64,000 nucleotides of DNA from positions 1-64,000 of the forward strand of contig JAOQAK010000036.1 in assembly GCA_025963635.1 (NCBI GenBank), read 5' to 3'. A program made the translations under genes and the position numbers. The notes beneath the pieces were generated by a model, which worked only from the letters and a program-made list of their open reading frames with translations, was not told the origin of the DNA and searched no databases. Origin of the DNA: Ferruginibacter sp. Its GTDB lineage: Bacteria; Bacteroidota; Bacteroidia; Chitinophagales; Chitinophagaceae. Below, piece by piece: positions 43,616-53,512 of the stretch (the first letter of the stretch is position 1; each line of letters opens with the position of its first letter).

Positions 43616-43666
43616 GATGCAAAATTAAGAAGATCAAAACAAGCATTGCTAAAGTTCGTTTTTTAG

Positions 43667-43942
43667 ACTGTTGAAAGCTGGCTACAGAAGCTGAACAGAA
43701 TTCTGACTCTTTTTGTGAAGTTTGCTTTGGACAAAATCTCTTATGAAACTGCAAAATTGCTACTTGGCGATGATCTGGCTCCTGAAAGCAATGAATTAAA
43801 TCAAAGTGAATTTCAGATTTGATTAAAAAATCGCGTTTTGATCCAACGGAAACACCTGGCTCCGGAATTAATAACTTTTTTAAGAAGCAATCTAAATTTT
43901 ATTAATTCAGATAACAATAATCCACAATCGATTTAGTCGTCA
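43667..43942 (+). pseudogene. Possible gene remnant with an in-frame stop
   Basis: One frame is open from 43667 to TGA 43820-43822 (ESWLQKLNRILTLFVKFALD, then YETAKLLLGDDLAPESNELN) and from there to TAG at 43942 (QRKHLAPELITFLRSNLNFI). No start codon is present and no family was recognised. Composition is protein-like, so a decayed gene is more likely than chance, but weakly supported. The rest of 43616-44045 holds only the terminator at 43951. Confidence 0.25.
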
Positions 43943-43950
43943 GTTTATAT

Positions 43951-43975
43951 AAAAAAAGCTTCGAATTGAAGCTTT
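43951..43975 (-). terminator. Terminator of the DUF4242 gene
   Basis: AAAAGCTTC (43953-43961) pairs with GAAGCTTTT (43967-43975) around GAATT; on the minus strand the stem runs into a T tract. It lies 71 bp past the stop of the gene at 44046. Confidence 0.75.
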
Positions 43976-44045
43976 TAATTGTGGCTCACATCATCGAAAA
44001 TGCCCCTGGCCTAACACCAGGCAACACGAGATCATTCAACCATCA

Positions 44046-44669
44046 CTATTGCCCCTGTTTCACCGGCATAATTGAATCGGGCAGCAAACCATGTGCTTCT
44101 TTGTGCGTTTGGATCACCTTCGATGAATCCTTTGCTTGCGAGAGGCAAACAACAACTCCTTTTTTCTCGTCTACCCAATAGTTGATAAAATTTACATCGT
44201 ATTTTTTCTGCACGGCGAGATCCTTTTCATGTGCTTTGGCAACATCGGCTGCTGTTACATTTCCTGCACCCAGGTTATGCACGTCAAGATAATATGTACC
44301 TGACCCTTTAGGTAACGCGACAACACCATCCGTTACTTCATAAATTTTCTGCGGCAACAAGCCATGTGCCTCGATGTGTGTTTTTATAATGCTCATCGTA
44401 TCAGGCGCAGATGAAAGGCAATACACAGCGCCCCGGGACTCATCTACCCAATACTTCTGAAAATGAACACCGTATTTTTTCTCAACAGCAAGGTCTTTGG
44501 TGTGTGCGGCTGCAACATCTTCAAACTTTACGGTGCCGGCTGGCAGGTAATGTACATCCATAAAAAGCCGGGGAGTAGTTGCTGTTTTTGTCTTAACCGC
44601 CGTTTGTGCATGCAGGCTTGTATTGAATCCAAAAATGGTAATAATCAAAAATGAAAAATAAACTTTCAT
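44046..44669 (-). CDS. Secreted tandem DUF4242 (nickel-responsive SCO4226-like) protein (207 aa)
   Basis: An N-terminal signal peptide (FSFLIITIFGFNTSLHAQ) is followed by two copies of one domain. Copy 1: FMDVHYLPAGTVKFEDVAAA, then AHTKDLAVEKKYGV, YWVDESRGAVYCL and HIEAHGLLP. Copy 2: YLDVHNLGAGNVTAADVAKA, then AHEKDLAVQKKYDV, YWVDEKKGVVVCL and HKEAHGLLP. Each DUF4242 domain is a ferredoxin-like fold; a Streptomyces member binds nickel. The conserved His and Cys residues (AHxKD, CLS, THxEAHG) repeat in both copies. It has its own terminator. Periplasmic location inferred; role unknown. Confidence 0.75.
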   Translation of the reverse strand: MKVYFSFLIITIFGFNTSLHAQTAVKTKTATTPRLFMDVHYLPAGTVKFEDVAAAHTKDLAVEKKYGVHFQKYWVDESRGAVYCLSSAPDTMSIIKTHIEAHGLLPQKIYEVTDGVVALPKGSGTYYLDVHNLGAGNVTAADVAKAHEKDLAVQKKYDVNFINYWVDEKKGVVVCLSQAKDSSKVIQTHKEAHGLLPDSIMPVKQGQ

Positions 44670-44713
44670 AAAAAATGTTTTTAAAAATTATTGAATTGAT
44701 CGGTGAACGTTGG

Positions 44714-45355
44714 TTAGTGCAGATGCACCAGTGGATTAGTTGGATTGAATACGCCATCCGGATTGTATTCCCATACCCATGCATGCAATAGCCATAAGTT
44801 GAATACGGTGCTGTACGTCCATACATCCGCATCGCCGGTAAAGCCTTCAGGTGCGGTAACCGGCCGCAAACGAATAGGTACTGCATATTCCACTGCTACC
44901 AGTTCTATCTGCCCGTTTTCCTTCATGTTGTAAACTAATATCTCCGGCTTCTCCACCTCAAAGTGGTCGTCTGCGAGTGATGCCTTCATGTAATGAAAGC
45001 CCATGTGCTCTGTCACAACATTAATGTCGGAATACCCGTCGCTAATTGCATTTTGGATGTTGCGGTACTTAGCCGTTGCAGAACGGGCGGCCTTCAACTC
45101 CTTTACGGTTTGAGGAAGCAGATTCGCATTGGCATCCAAAAATCCATCCTTTATTTTCGTGTGGCTTTCGGACTTACTGCCTGGCATGTTACTGGCGTCT
45201 TTTTTACAGCTACTCAGCAAAACCAGGATGGAAAGAAGTGTTGTTGAATAAGCCAGTAATGTTTTGCCGATTGGCAAACTGTGTTCAAAACCGGGAACGC
45301 TGGTGTACATCTTGCTCCCTAAGGCAAGCATCTTTGATAATCTTTTCATGATCAT
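44714..45355 (-). CDS. Lipoprotein of unknown function (213 aa)
   Basis: A lipobox (ILVLLSSCKKD, Cys near 50) follows a long N-terminal region; an inner start closer to the signal peptide is possible. The mature part contains GYSDINVVTEHMGFHYMKAS, KPEILVYNM and a C-terminal aromatic/His block LLHAWVWEYNPDGVFNPTNP followed by HLH. The His pattern suggests metal binding, which is an inference. It lies 44 bp upstream of the DUF4242 gene on the same strand and is probably in its operon. Confidence 0.7.
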   Translation of the reverse strand: MIMKRLSKMLALGSKMYTSVPGFEHSLPIGKTLLAYSTTLLSILVLLSSCKKDASNMPGSKSESHTKIKDGFLDANANLLPQTVKELKAARSATAKYRNIQNAISDGYSDINVVTEHMGFHYMKASLADDHFEVEKPEILVYNMKENGQIELVAVEYAVPIRLRPVTAPEGFTGDADVWTYSTVFNLWLLHAWVWEYNPDGVFNPTNPLVHLH

Positions 45356-45885
45356 TTTCTTTTTTAGTTAAATTGATTGTTGTTAAAAGCGGCGCCCACT
45401 TCTTTGTTCTTCCTAATGTACCGTTGATTTACAACACAAAGATGTCTTCCGCAGAAACGAATCGATTAAGGGATATTCCCTAAATTAGTCCAACACATTC
45501 CCCATTTTTTGAAGCTGGAATTTTGCTACTACCTACTGCACGGGAAAAAGAATGCAACGAACAGTATGGGTGGTAGAAATTGATTTTACCCTTGTACGAC
45601 AGGCATAAACTGAATACGAAAACCTATCATTATATGATACTGCCCGATAGATTAGTATCGCTCATTTGCTTACCGATGGATGGAAAAAACTAATTGGAAC
45701 TTTATCAAGTTAGTACGTTTTATGTTTGTGAAAGATTTGAAATGAGTAACTGTAATACGGGCACCCTAATATGCAAAACTCCTATACAAATATTTTTAAA
45801 TATCTTATCTTTATTGAGGCAAAACATGCCGCTGAATTGACCACGGCCATCATCATCAGAAATTATTCAGACCAGGTAAACACAA
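45356..45885. other. Gene-free gap between divergent genes
   Basis: 530 bases with no supportable gene or clear repeat. It must hold the promoters of the lipoprotein (minus) and of the lipase maturation factor homologue (plus). Base composition is mixed and several frames are interrupted, which fits old debris. Confidence 0.4.
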
Positions 45886-47421
45886 ATGAATAGCGAGTCC
45901 CAAACAACTACGCTTGCACCCGGTAACCCTCCCACCTACTGGCTCACCCGCTTTATGATCCTTCGACTGCTTGGAGTTGTTTACGCCATAGCTTTTCTTG
46001 TGGCGATCAATCAAATTATTCCGCTGATCGGGTCTAATGGCTTGCTTCCTGTGGAGATTTACTTGAAGCGGGTCAGCAGTGCACTTGGGTCAACCGGGGC
46101 TGGTTTCGTTCGCCTGCCGTCACTCTTTTGGTTCTGGCATTCCGATACAGCGCTATTAACCGTTGCCTGGACGGGATTCGTGCTTTCCTGTATTGTAGTA
46201 GCAGGGTTTGCGAATGCGCTGTTACTTGCTATTTGCTGGTTTCTTTACATGTCCTTTGTTCATGTAGGACAAGACTGGTACGGGTTCGGCTGGGAAATTC
46301 AACTTCTTGAAACTGGTTTCCTCGCTATATTTCTTTGCCCGCTGATCGACATGCGGCCATTTCCAAGACGGGCACCTCCGATGCCCATTATCGTTTTGCT
46401 TCGTTGGTTGATTTTTCGAATCATGCTGGGTGCCGGGCTGATCAAAATCCGTGGAGATGAAATATGGAGCAACGGAACTGCCCTTTATCACCACTTCGAG
46501 ACGCAGCCCATCCCCGGCCCTTTGAGCAGGTGGTTCCATTTTCTACCGCATAGCATGTTGAAAATCGGCGTTTGGTTCAACTGGATCGCCGAGCTGATAG
46601 CTCCTTTGTTTGTATTTTGGCCAAGAGTTGCACGTCATATTGCGGGATTGGTGATTGTATTATTTCAACTAAACCTTATATTTAGCGGCAACCTTTCTTT
46701 TTTGAACTGGCTGACGATTATTCCTGCCCTGGCCTGTTTTGATGATGGATTTTGGTCAAGAGTTCTTCCTTATAGCCTCGTCCTTAAGGCCGAAGCTGCT
46801 GCCGATCGTGCTGAAGCTTCCAAACCCATGATAACTACATCATGGATTGTCACTGCTATTATCGCCATATCAAGCATACAACCTATCGGGAATATGCTAT
46901 CCCGGGGTCAAATTATGAACACATCCTTTGATCCGCTGGACCTTGTAAATACCTATGGCGCATTTGGAACCGTAGGACAGGAACGGCTAAACGTGGTATT
47001 TGAAGGAACCTCGGACGAAGACAGCAGTGACAAAGCAAATTGGAAGCCTTATATCTACAAAGGCTTGCCGGTATCTCTAAACAAGCGGCCGCCACAGATA
47101 GCTCCTTACCAGTTGCGTTTGGACTGGCAAATGTGGTTTGCCGCCATGTCCTCACCCGAGGAATATCCGTGGACACTTAACCTTGTGTCGAAACTGCTTC
47201 ATAACGATCCCGCTGCGGCAAGCTTGTTTGCCGCTAATCCCTTTCCCGGCACTCCGCCGCGATATGTCCGTGCGATATTGTACCGCTATTCGTTTGCAAA
47301 ACCGGGTAATCCGCAGGGACTTTGGTGGAACCGGGAGCGGATCGGCGATTGGATTCCTGCAATGTCTGCCACGGACCCTCGCCTTATCCAATTTTTAAAA
47401 AGTGAAAAATGGATTCCCTGA
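45886..47421 (+). CDS. Lipase maturation factor (LMF) family membrane protein (511 aa)
   Basis: The N-terminal two thirds hold about seven hydrophobic segments with LMF-like signatures: TYWLTRFMILRLLGVVYAIA, IPLIGSNGLLPVEIYL, DWYGFGWEIQLLETGFLAIF and MLGAGLIKIRGDEIW. The C-terminal soluble domain (PYIYKGLPVSLNKRPPQIAP, then YQLRLDWQMWFAAM) matches the conserved LMF C-terminal part. In animals LMF1 helps lipases fold in the ER; bacterial members are widespread but not well studied, and probably act in the inner membrane. Length is typical. No lipase gene is adjacent. Confidence 0.88.
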   Translation: MNSESQTTTLAPGNPPTYWLTRFMILRLLGVVYAIAFLVAINQIIPLIGSNGLLPVEIYLKRVSSALGSTGAGFVRLPSLFWFWHSDTALLTVAWTGFVLSCIVVAGFANALLLAICWFLYMSFVHVGQDWYGFGWEIQLLETGFLAIFLCPLIDMRPFPRRAPPMPIIVLLRWLIFRIMLGAGLIKIRGDEIWSNGTALYHHFETQPIPGPLSRWFHFLPHSMLKIGVWFNWIAELIAPLFVFWPRVARHIAGLVIVLFQLNLIFSGNLSFLNWLTIIPALACFDDGFWSRVLPYSLVLKAEAAADRAEASKPMITTSWIVTAIIAISSIQPIGNMLSRGQIMNTSFDPLDLVNTYGAFGTVGQERLNVVFEGTSDEDSSDKANWKPYIYKGLPVSLNKRPPQIAPYQLRLDWQMWFAAMSSPEEYPWTLNLVSKLLHNDPAAASLFAANPFPGTPPRYVRAILYRYSFAKPGNPQGLWWNRERIGDWIPAMSATDPRLIQFLKSEKWIP

Positions 47422-47532
47422 ATTGAAGAACATTATATTCCTTAGTTGGTTTATACTTTATCTGCCTTATGGATAGTAAATAAATGAGCCAGACAGCAGT
47501 GCTATCCGGCCCAACAATGGAAACAGAACTAA

Positions 47533-49644
47533 TTATTCGCCCAGTACTGACCTCAGTGCAATATACTTGTCGAGGCTTTTCATATTGTGCCCCTTTTCCC
47601 GCATCGAAACAATAAAAGATGGCGAAGTACCGGTGGCTTTTGCTCCAATAACATCGTTGAGACTAATGTTGTCAAATCCGAGTGCTTTGTACTGCTTTAC
47701 CAAAGATGGAGTTACATCCTGTGCTTTTAACGAAACCAGGTCATCAGCATTGATATTTGTAAAGCCCGCATCACGAAAGCTTTTAATAAAGACAGGTGTA
47801 ACACCAACCGCCTTCATAGAAATAAGATTACTATTCGAAAGATTATTGTAACCCACTTCCTTGAAAGAATTGATAAAAGGTTCATCAATCTTCAATGCTT
47901 TAAAAGCAATGAGATCGTCATCATCGTTATTCAGATTTTTATTTTTTTGCCTGTTGCCAGTGAGATCCAGGGCTTTATTTTTGCCTTTGTCCAGGTTCAA
48001 ATTTTTATTATTCTTTTGATTCACCGCATCTTCATTCTTTTCCTTTAGCTCATTGTTGGTCGAATTGCGGAAGTCAGCGATATATTTCCCATCAATTCCC
48101 TGTGCCTTAAAAGTGATGATCTTGTCCGGGGTTATATCTTTATACCCGGTATTCCGTATCTCTTCTATATACGCTTTGTCTACATTGAGCGCCTTAAAAG
48201 GAACCAGGTTGTCAAGATCGATTCTTGTAAACCCCGCTTGCTTTATAGAGGTGATATAGGCTTCGTTGATATCCAAAGCTGCCAGCGGCACCAGTTTATC
48301 TTTATCCAGGTCGGTATAACCTTGCTGTTTAAGCATCTGCACATAAGAGCGTTTTACATTTACAAGGAAGAAAACCATGCCGTCCCGGTCTTCTTTAACA
48401 TCGATCCCTTCTTTGTACATGGCGTCGCTATAGCTTTTATCAGGTTTAAATTGATATTCACCCATCCCTTTATCCCCGTCAAATTTTCCTTTAAACTCCA
48501 TCGTGCCCGCCTCACGGGTTAACGTAAAGGTTCCGGGCTTGTCTTTCGGAAGATCTTTGAATTCACTGAGCTGGAAAGTTGTACCGTTGGAAGAATGGCC
48601 CTCATCATCATTCCTGAACTGTATATTTATCTTATCTCCCTTAATAGTAGCGAACCAGTTACCTGAGGTTTGTATATCGCCGTTATTATGAGGATGCGGT
48701 TTCACTTTGGCGGCAGCGCTTTGAGCTTTCACAACGGGTTCGTTGAAAAGGCACACGAACACCATCATTAATGGTAACAGAAAAAAATATTTCCAGGTGG
48801 TATGCAGGTTTGATCTTTTAGCGTTCATCATGAGTATTCTTTTTTTTATTAATGATTGATTATAATTTGTAGTAAGACTAAGGGGAAAATGAGGCGCTGC
48901 TACCTTCAACAGGCTTAACTGGTAGGTTTCTCTTTCGATTTCCGGTTGTTGCAACAGCCGTTGATCGGTGAAGAATTCAAGATTGCTTTCCAGTTCCTTC
49001 CGCCATACCCAGGCAAAAGGATTGAACCATTGAAAGGCCAGCACGATCTCTGCAATCAGCAGATCAATAGTGTGTTTCTGTTCGATGTGGATCTTTTCGT
49101 GAAGCAACACCTGGCTATATGTGTTCCAGTCGTAGTTTGCCGGATTGATAAAAATATTGTTGCCGAAAGAACACGGAGCATCATTACCTGTTACCTCTAC
49201 AATGCGGAATTTTCCATCTTTGATTGCCGGCTTTGAATAGGCCTTATATAAAAGCAGGATGGCCTGCATCAGGAAATTGAAAGCAAACACAACCACACCA
49301 AACCAATATAAATACATGATCCAATGGGTCGCCTGCTCAAAATTTAGGCTTTGCTTAACGGGTAACGGCTCAGCAGCAGGTGTAGTAATATTCTTCCCTG
49401 TCGACTGTGGGATAGTATTCTTGTAAATCGGCTCCGCCGGGATAATTGTGCTGACAGCTGCCTGGATATTCCTGAGTGATAGTTGCGGAGGTACCCGGAT
49501 GAGTGGCAATATAAAAGCCAGCAACATGCACAATAGCAATACAAACCTGTTCAAATGAAAGAATGTTTCCTTCTGCAGCAGGAGCTTATAGAAAATAAGG
49601 CAGGCTGTAAGAATAAGCGCTACATACAATGTATAAGGGATCAT
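47533..49644 (-). CDS. M56-family (BlaR1-like) sensor metallopeptidase with C-terminal 29-residue repeats (703 aa)
   Basis: N-terminal membrane helices (LYVALILTACLIFYKLLLQ; FVLLLCMLLAFILPLI) lead to a zinc peptidase with LLHEKIHIEQKHTID (HEKIH) and a last helix near 285-305. The external part contains about seven 29-residue repeats with the pattern GYxxIxxDxLVxFKAxxVDxxYIxxI, split by an Asn/Lys-rich linker. This replaces the beta-lactamase-like sensor of BlaR1. It pairs with the BlaI-type repressor at 49641-50003 (4-bp overlap). By analogy it senses a signal, cleaves and relieves BlaI repression; the ligand is unknown. Confidence 0.85.
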   Translation of the reverse strand: MIPYTLYVALILTACLIFYKLLLQKETFFHLNRFVLLLCMLLAFILPLIRVPPQLSLRNIQAAVSTIIPAEPIYKNTIPQSTGKNITTPAAEPLPVKQSLNFEQATHWIMYLYWFGVVVFAFNFLMQAILLLYKAYSKPAIKDGKFRIVEVTGNDAPCSFGNNIFINPANYDWNTYSQVLLHEKIHIEQKHTIDLLIAEIVLAFQWFNPFAWVWRKELESNLEFFTDQRLLQQPEIERETYQLSLLKVAAPHFPLSLTTNYNQSLIKKRILMMNAKRSNLHTTWKYFFLLPLMMVFVCLFNEPVVKAQSAAAKVKPHPHNNGDIQTSGNWFATIKGDKINIQFRNDDEGHSSNGTTFQLSEFKDLPKDKPGTFTLTREAGTMEFKGKFDGDKGMGEYQFKPDKSYSDAMYKEGIDVKEDRDGMVFFLVNVKRSYVQMLKQQGYTDLDKDKLVPLAALDINEAYITSIKQAGFTRIDLDNLVPFKALNVDKAYIEEIRNTGYKDITPDKIITFKAQGIDGKYIADFRNSTNNELKEKNEDAVNQKNNKNLNLDKGKNKALDLTGNRQKNKNLNNDDDDLIAFKALKIDEPFINSFKEVGYNNLSNSNLISMKAVGVTPVFIKSFRDAGFTNINADDLVSLKAQDVTPSLVKQYKALGFDNISLNDVIGAKATGTSPSFIVSMREKGHNMKSLDKYIALRSVLGE

Positions 49645-50003
49645 TTTTTATCGTTTTTAATGATGTCAACTATCTCGTTCAATTGTTTATCAGTTAGCTT
49701 TTCCTCTTTGGCAAAAAAGGCAAGCATGCGGGGATAAGAGTTATCGAAATATTGGCTTACGATGTCCTTTAAAGCAAACTTTTGATAAATTTCACGGCTG
49801 ATCACAGGAAAGTAAGCATACATATTGCCTGCGGTCTCATGATCCAGGAATCCTTTTTCTTCCAGAATTTTAACGATTGTTGCTACGCTGTTATAGTGAG
49901 GTTTAGGATCAGGCAATAAAGGAATGATATCCCGGATAAATGCCTTTTGAAGATCCCAAAATACCTGCATGATCTGCTCTTCTCTTTTCGCGAGTTTCAC
50001 CAT
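49641..50003 (-). CDS. BlaI/MecI-family repressor (120 aa)
   Basis: A winged-helix repressor of the penicillinase-repressor family: EEQIMQVFWDLQKAFIRDII (helix 1), HYNSVATIVKILEEKGFLDH (recognition helix and wing) and a C-terminal dimerisation helix (LTDKQLNEIVDIIKNDKK). Full length for the family. Upstream lies an 18-bp palindrome (50027-50044) that fits a BlaI operator. It is translationally coupled to the M56 sensor gene. Confidence 0.92.
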   Translation of the reverse strand: MVKLAKREEQIMQVFWDLQKAFIRDIIPLLPDPKPHYNSVATIVKILEEKGFLDHETAGNMYAYFPVISREIYQKFALKDIVSQYFDNSYPRMLAFFAKEEKLTDKQLNEIVDIIKNDKK

Positions 50004-50026
50004 ATATTATAATTTAAGCAAACGTA

Positions 50027-50044
50027 CTACTAATTAATTAGTAG
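50027..50044 (-). promoter_or_regulatory. Palindromic operator of the BlaI-type repressor
   Basis: CTACTAATTAATTAGTAG is a perfect 18-bp palindrome, 23 bp upstream of the repressor start. BlaI/MecI operators are dyads with TACNNNGTA-like TACTA/TAGTA ends, which this matches. A second, smaller dyad with arms CTAAT/ATTAG follows at 50050-50061. Confidence 0.65.
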
Positions 50045-50269
50045 ACAAACTAATTTATTAGGAACGGGTCGAAATTTGTGTGAGCGGTGCTTATCACGAT
50101 GCCAAAGGGTAGTAAAATGATCAAGCGATAAATGCTTGATAAGATGATCTTTACAACCACAATACTTTCTTTTAATTTCTTTTTTTTTCTTTTTCTTGTT
50201 TATTTATATTTAAATATTTATGTTTGTAGAGAGAATCCCCCTTCATTTACTAACGATAAAAACTGCTTT

Positions 50270-53200
50270 ATGAGATTACTGTCTTATTTCGTGAAAAGCA
50301 TACTGCTCTCACAATTCCTCCTTTTTATGATGCTGCCTGATATTTCAGCACAAAAAACAGGAGCTCCCAAAATGGTAAAAGTTTCCGGGAAAGTTACTGA
50401 TGACAAAAATGTTCCCCTGGCAGGGGTATCCGTGCAGGTAAAAGGCGGGCAGGTAATTGCTGTAACTGACAACAATGGCGACTTTTCCGGCATGGCCAAC
50501 AACGGAGCGGTATTGCAATTTACTTCCCAGGGATTTGGAACTTACGAAAGCCCGGTCAGAGATCAGCAACCATTAACGGTTAAACTCAATATCGATTCCA
50601 AGTCGCTCGATGATGTGGTAGTAATCGGTTATGGTACCCAAAAGAAAAGAGCCGTTACGGGCTCAGTTGTTTCAGTGGGCTACGATCAGTTTAAAGACAG
50701 ATCCTTCTCCAACGTAGCCCAGGCATTGGAAGGGGCTATCGCCGGTGTAAATATAAGCACTTCTCAAGGTGCGCCCGGGTTTGGACCAACCATTAAAATA
50801 CGCGGCACCAGTTCAATCACCGCAGGTACCACTCCTTTATACGTGGTGGATGGAATGGCGCTTGAAAATTATGATCTTAATCTGATCAATCCCCAGGATA
50901 TACAATCCGTTGAAATATTGAAGGATGCTGCTTCTTCGGCGATTTATGGATCAAGAGGCGCCAATGGCGTAATACTGATCACCACCAAACTGGGTAAAGC
51001 CGGTAAGCCACAGGTAAATGTTACTTACGAACAGGGGATCAGCAAAGTAAATCGTAAGGTAGAGATGATGGATGCCCAGCAATGGATACAATATTATATC
51101 GATGCACGAAACAATGCCTGGGTATTGCTTGACCCGGTAAATAACAAAGCCACCGATGACAATGCAAAGCGCTCCCTGGTTTCAGGTGCAAAAAATTATA
51201 TGATCCCACCGGATTTCCTCACCAATCCTGCACAGTTTGGCAAAGGCACAGATTGGCAGGATGTTGTTTTCAGAAATGCCTCCACCACTAATGCGCAGGT
51301 ATCTTTAAGCGGTGGAACGGATAAAACCAGTTTCCTTTTTTCTGCGGGATATCTTAACCAGAATGCGGTGGTGATTGAAAATTTTTACAAACGGTTGTCA
51401 CTGCGTACAAATATCCGGCAAAAAATTTCTGAGCGGGTAACCGCAGGATTGAATGTTGCCTTTACCGGCGCCTATGACCGTACGGATGGTACCACGGGCA
51501 AAAGCGATGCAATCAGTCTTGCCATTCAAAGTGATCCCATTTTCCCGGAATACAATGAAAACGGCTATATCGGTTTTCTCGATCCAAACTCAACATGGAA
51601 ACGCTTCCAAACCTACGGTGTGCAGCTTTGGAATCCCCATTCGTTAATAAGCTATGCTGACAAATTAAATAAGAATTATACCACGCTGGCCAATGCCTAC
51701 CTGGAAGTAAAGCCCATTAAAGATCTCACCCTCAAAGGCAGTCTGAGTGGGAACCTTAATAATAACAATTATAATTCTTATTGGGAAGCCGGCCAGGGCT
51801 ATGGATATTCGAGTGTATTGCCTGCACAGGCTTCTGCACGAAATTCCACCAATTACAATTGGCAGGCAGAAGCTACGGCTACTTACAACAAAACATTTGG
51901 CGATCATACCCTGGGTATTATTGCTGGCTACAGCTCGCAAAAAAACAGGTATGATGCAACCAGCATCAACGCAACTGATTTTCCAAACGATCTGGTAAGA
52001 ACCATCAACGCCGCCGGTACCATCACTAAACCGGCTACCGGCAATGGAGCGGAGGAATGGTCATTGCTTTCCGTTTTAGGCAGGGTCAGCTATGGATATA
52101 AGAACAGGTATTTTCTAAACGCAACACTGCGCAGGGACGGTAGTTCAAGGTTTGGGCCCAATTCTAAATGGGGAACGTTTCCATCTGCTTCCGGTGCATG
52201 GCTGGTGTCTGATGAATCATTTATGCAGGGTGTAAAAGGGATCAATAATTTAAAATTGAGAGTAAGTTATGGGCAAACCGGGAACAACCTGATTCCCAAT
52301 TATGGTTCCGTTTCCCTGCTTGGAACCTCCCGTTATGTGAATGGCACTTCGGTTGTAAATGGCTTGCGCACCATCAGCATTTCCAATCCCAATCTTAAAT
52401 GGGAAAAAACAAGTCAGTACAATATTGGTATCGATATGGCATTGTTCAACAACCGCGTAAATGTTACCATGGATGCCTATAGATCTGTTACCAATGATAT
52501 GTTGCTGAATGTACCGGTTCCTGCTTATACTGGCTTCACTTCGCAACTTACCAATATCGGCAGCATGGAAAACAAAGGAGTTGAATTGACCATTTCTACG
52601 AAAAATATTAACCGCAGCGCATTCAGTTGGAGCACTGATTTTAATATTTCGCTTAACAGGAACAAGGTTACGAAATTAGGTCCCAACAATGCTCCCATAG
52701 AAATTGATGAGTGGGGATATTTTGTTACGGAAGTTGGCCAGCCTTTATCAAACTACAAAGGCTATATTTTTGACGGCGTGTACAATAACCAGGCACAGGT
52801 AGATAATTCTGTGCATTACGCCGGCGCTGCACCCGGTGACCCCGTTATAAGGGATGTGAATGGCGATAAAAAAATTGATGTGAATGACAGAACGATACTG
52901 GGTAATGTACAACCCGATTTTACCGCAGGCATCACCAACACCCTTCGGTATAAAGGCTTTGAATTCTCCTTTATGTTACAAGGGGTATTTGGCAGCGAGA
53001 TATGGAATCAGCAAACAAGGTTTAGCAAGTTCTGGAATGATAGCCGTAACTCGTATGCATCTTCGGTCAATTACTGGAAATCTGAACAGGATCCGGGAGA
53101 TGGCAAAACATTCAAACCTTACGCAACCTTTCCTGCAACGGCCCAGGGTAAGGGTGCCTTTATCACAGGCTATTCCAACTACTGGATGGAGGATGGAACT

Positions 53201-53488
53201 TTTGTACGCATCAAAAACTTACGTGCATCTTACACGCTGCCTGCAGGTTTGATGCGCCGTACGCCCATCAAAAATGCCAGGGTATATGTAAACGCAGAGA
53301 ATGTTTATGTGTTTAGCAAATATGTAGGGTTTGATCCGCAGAACAGTACCTATTCTGTCGGAACATCTTCTAATCCGGGCGCTAACGGTGGCGCCTCCAC
53401 TAATCCGCCCGGCTTGTTGCTGGGTGCGGATTATGGCGCATACCCGATACCATTTCTTTTAACCGTTGGCGTTAAAATGGATTTTTAA
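50270..53488 (+). CDS. SusC/RagA-type TonB-dependent outer membrane transporter (1072 aa)
   Basis: The start at 50270 (MRLLSYFVKSILLSQFLLFM) gives a normal signal peptide; an upstream in-frame ATG at 50132 would add a hydrophobic leader of doubtful coding value. After the signal come a carboxypeptidase-like domain (VSGKVTDDKNVPLAGVSVQV), the plug with the SusC signature (VVVIGYGTQKKRAVTGSV; TPLYVVDG; AASSAIYGSRGANGVILIT) and a long beta-barrel ending in LTVGVKMDF. It imports oligosaccharides or other large substrates with its SusD partner 24 bp downstream. No sigma/anti-sigma pair is next to it. Confidence 0.95.
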   Translation: MRLLSYFVKSILLSQFLLFMMLPDISAQKTGAPKMVKVSGKVTDDKNVPLAGVSVQVKGGQVIAVTDNNGDFSGMANNGAVLQFTSQGFGTYESPVRDQQPLTVKLNIDSKSLDDVVVIGYGTQKKRAVTGSVVSVGYDQFKDRSFSNVAQALEGAIAGVNISTSQGAPGFGPTIKIRGTSSITAGTTPLYVVDGMALENYDLNLINPQDIQSVEILKDAASSAIYGSRGANGVILITTKLGKAGKPQVNVTYEQGISKVNRKVEMMDAQQWIQYYIDARNNAWVLLDPVNNKATDDNAKRSLVSGAKNYMIPPDFLTNPAQFGKGTDWQDVVFRNASTTNAQVSLSGGTDKTSFLFSAGYLNQNAVVIENFYKRLSLRTNIRQKISERVTAGLNVAFTGAYDRTDGTTGKSDAISLAIQSDPIFPEYNENGYIGFLDPNSTWKRFQTYGVQLWNPHSLISYADKLNKNYTTLANAYLEVKPIKDLTLKGSLSGNLNNNNYNSYWEAGQGYGYSSVLPAQASARNSTNYNWQAEATATYNKTFGDHTLGIIAGYSSQKNRYDATSINATDFPNDLVRTINAAGTITKPATGNGAEEWSLLSVLGRVSYGYKNRYFLNATLRRDGSSRFGPNSKWGTFPSASGAWLVSDESFMQGVKGINNLKLRVSYGQTGNNLIPNYGSVSLLGTSRYVNGTSVVNGLRTISISNPNLKWEKTSQYNIGIDMALFNNRVNVTMDAYRSVTNDMLLNVPVPAYTGFTSQLTNIGSMENKGVELTISTKNINRSAFSWSTDFNISLNRNKVTKLGPNNAPIEIDEWGYFVTEVGQPLSNYKGYIFDGVYNNQAQVDNSVHYAGAAPGDPVIRDVNGDKKIDVNDRTILGNVQPDFTAGITNTLRYKGFEFSFMLQGVFGSEIWNQQTRFSKFWNDSRNSYASSVNYWKSEQDPGDGKTFKPYATFPATAQGKGAFITGYSNYWMEDGTFVRIKNLRASYTLPAGLMRRTPIKNARVYVNAENVYVFSKYVGFDPQNSTYSVGTSSNPGANGGASTNPPGLLLGADYGAYPIPFLLTVGVKMDF

Positions 53489-53512
53489 TTCCTGACCCAA
53501 AAAACTAAAAAA

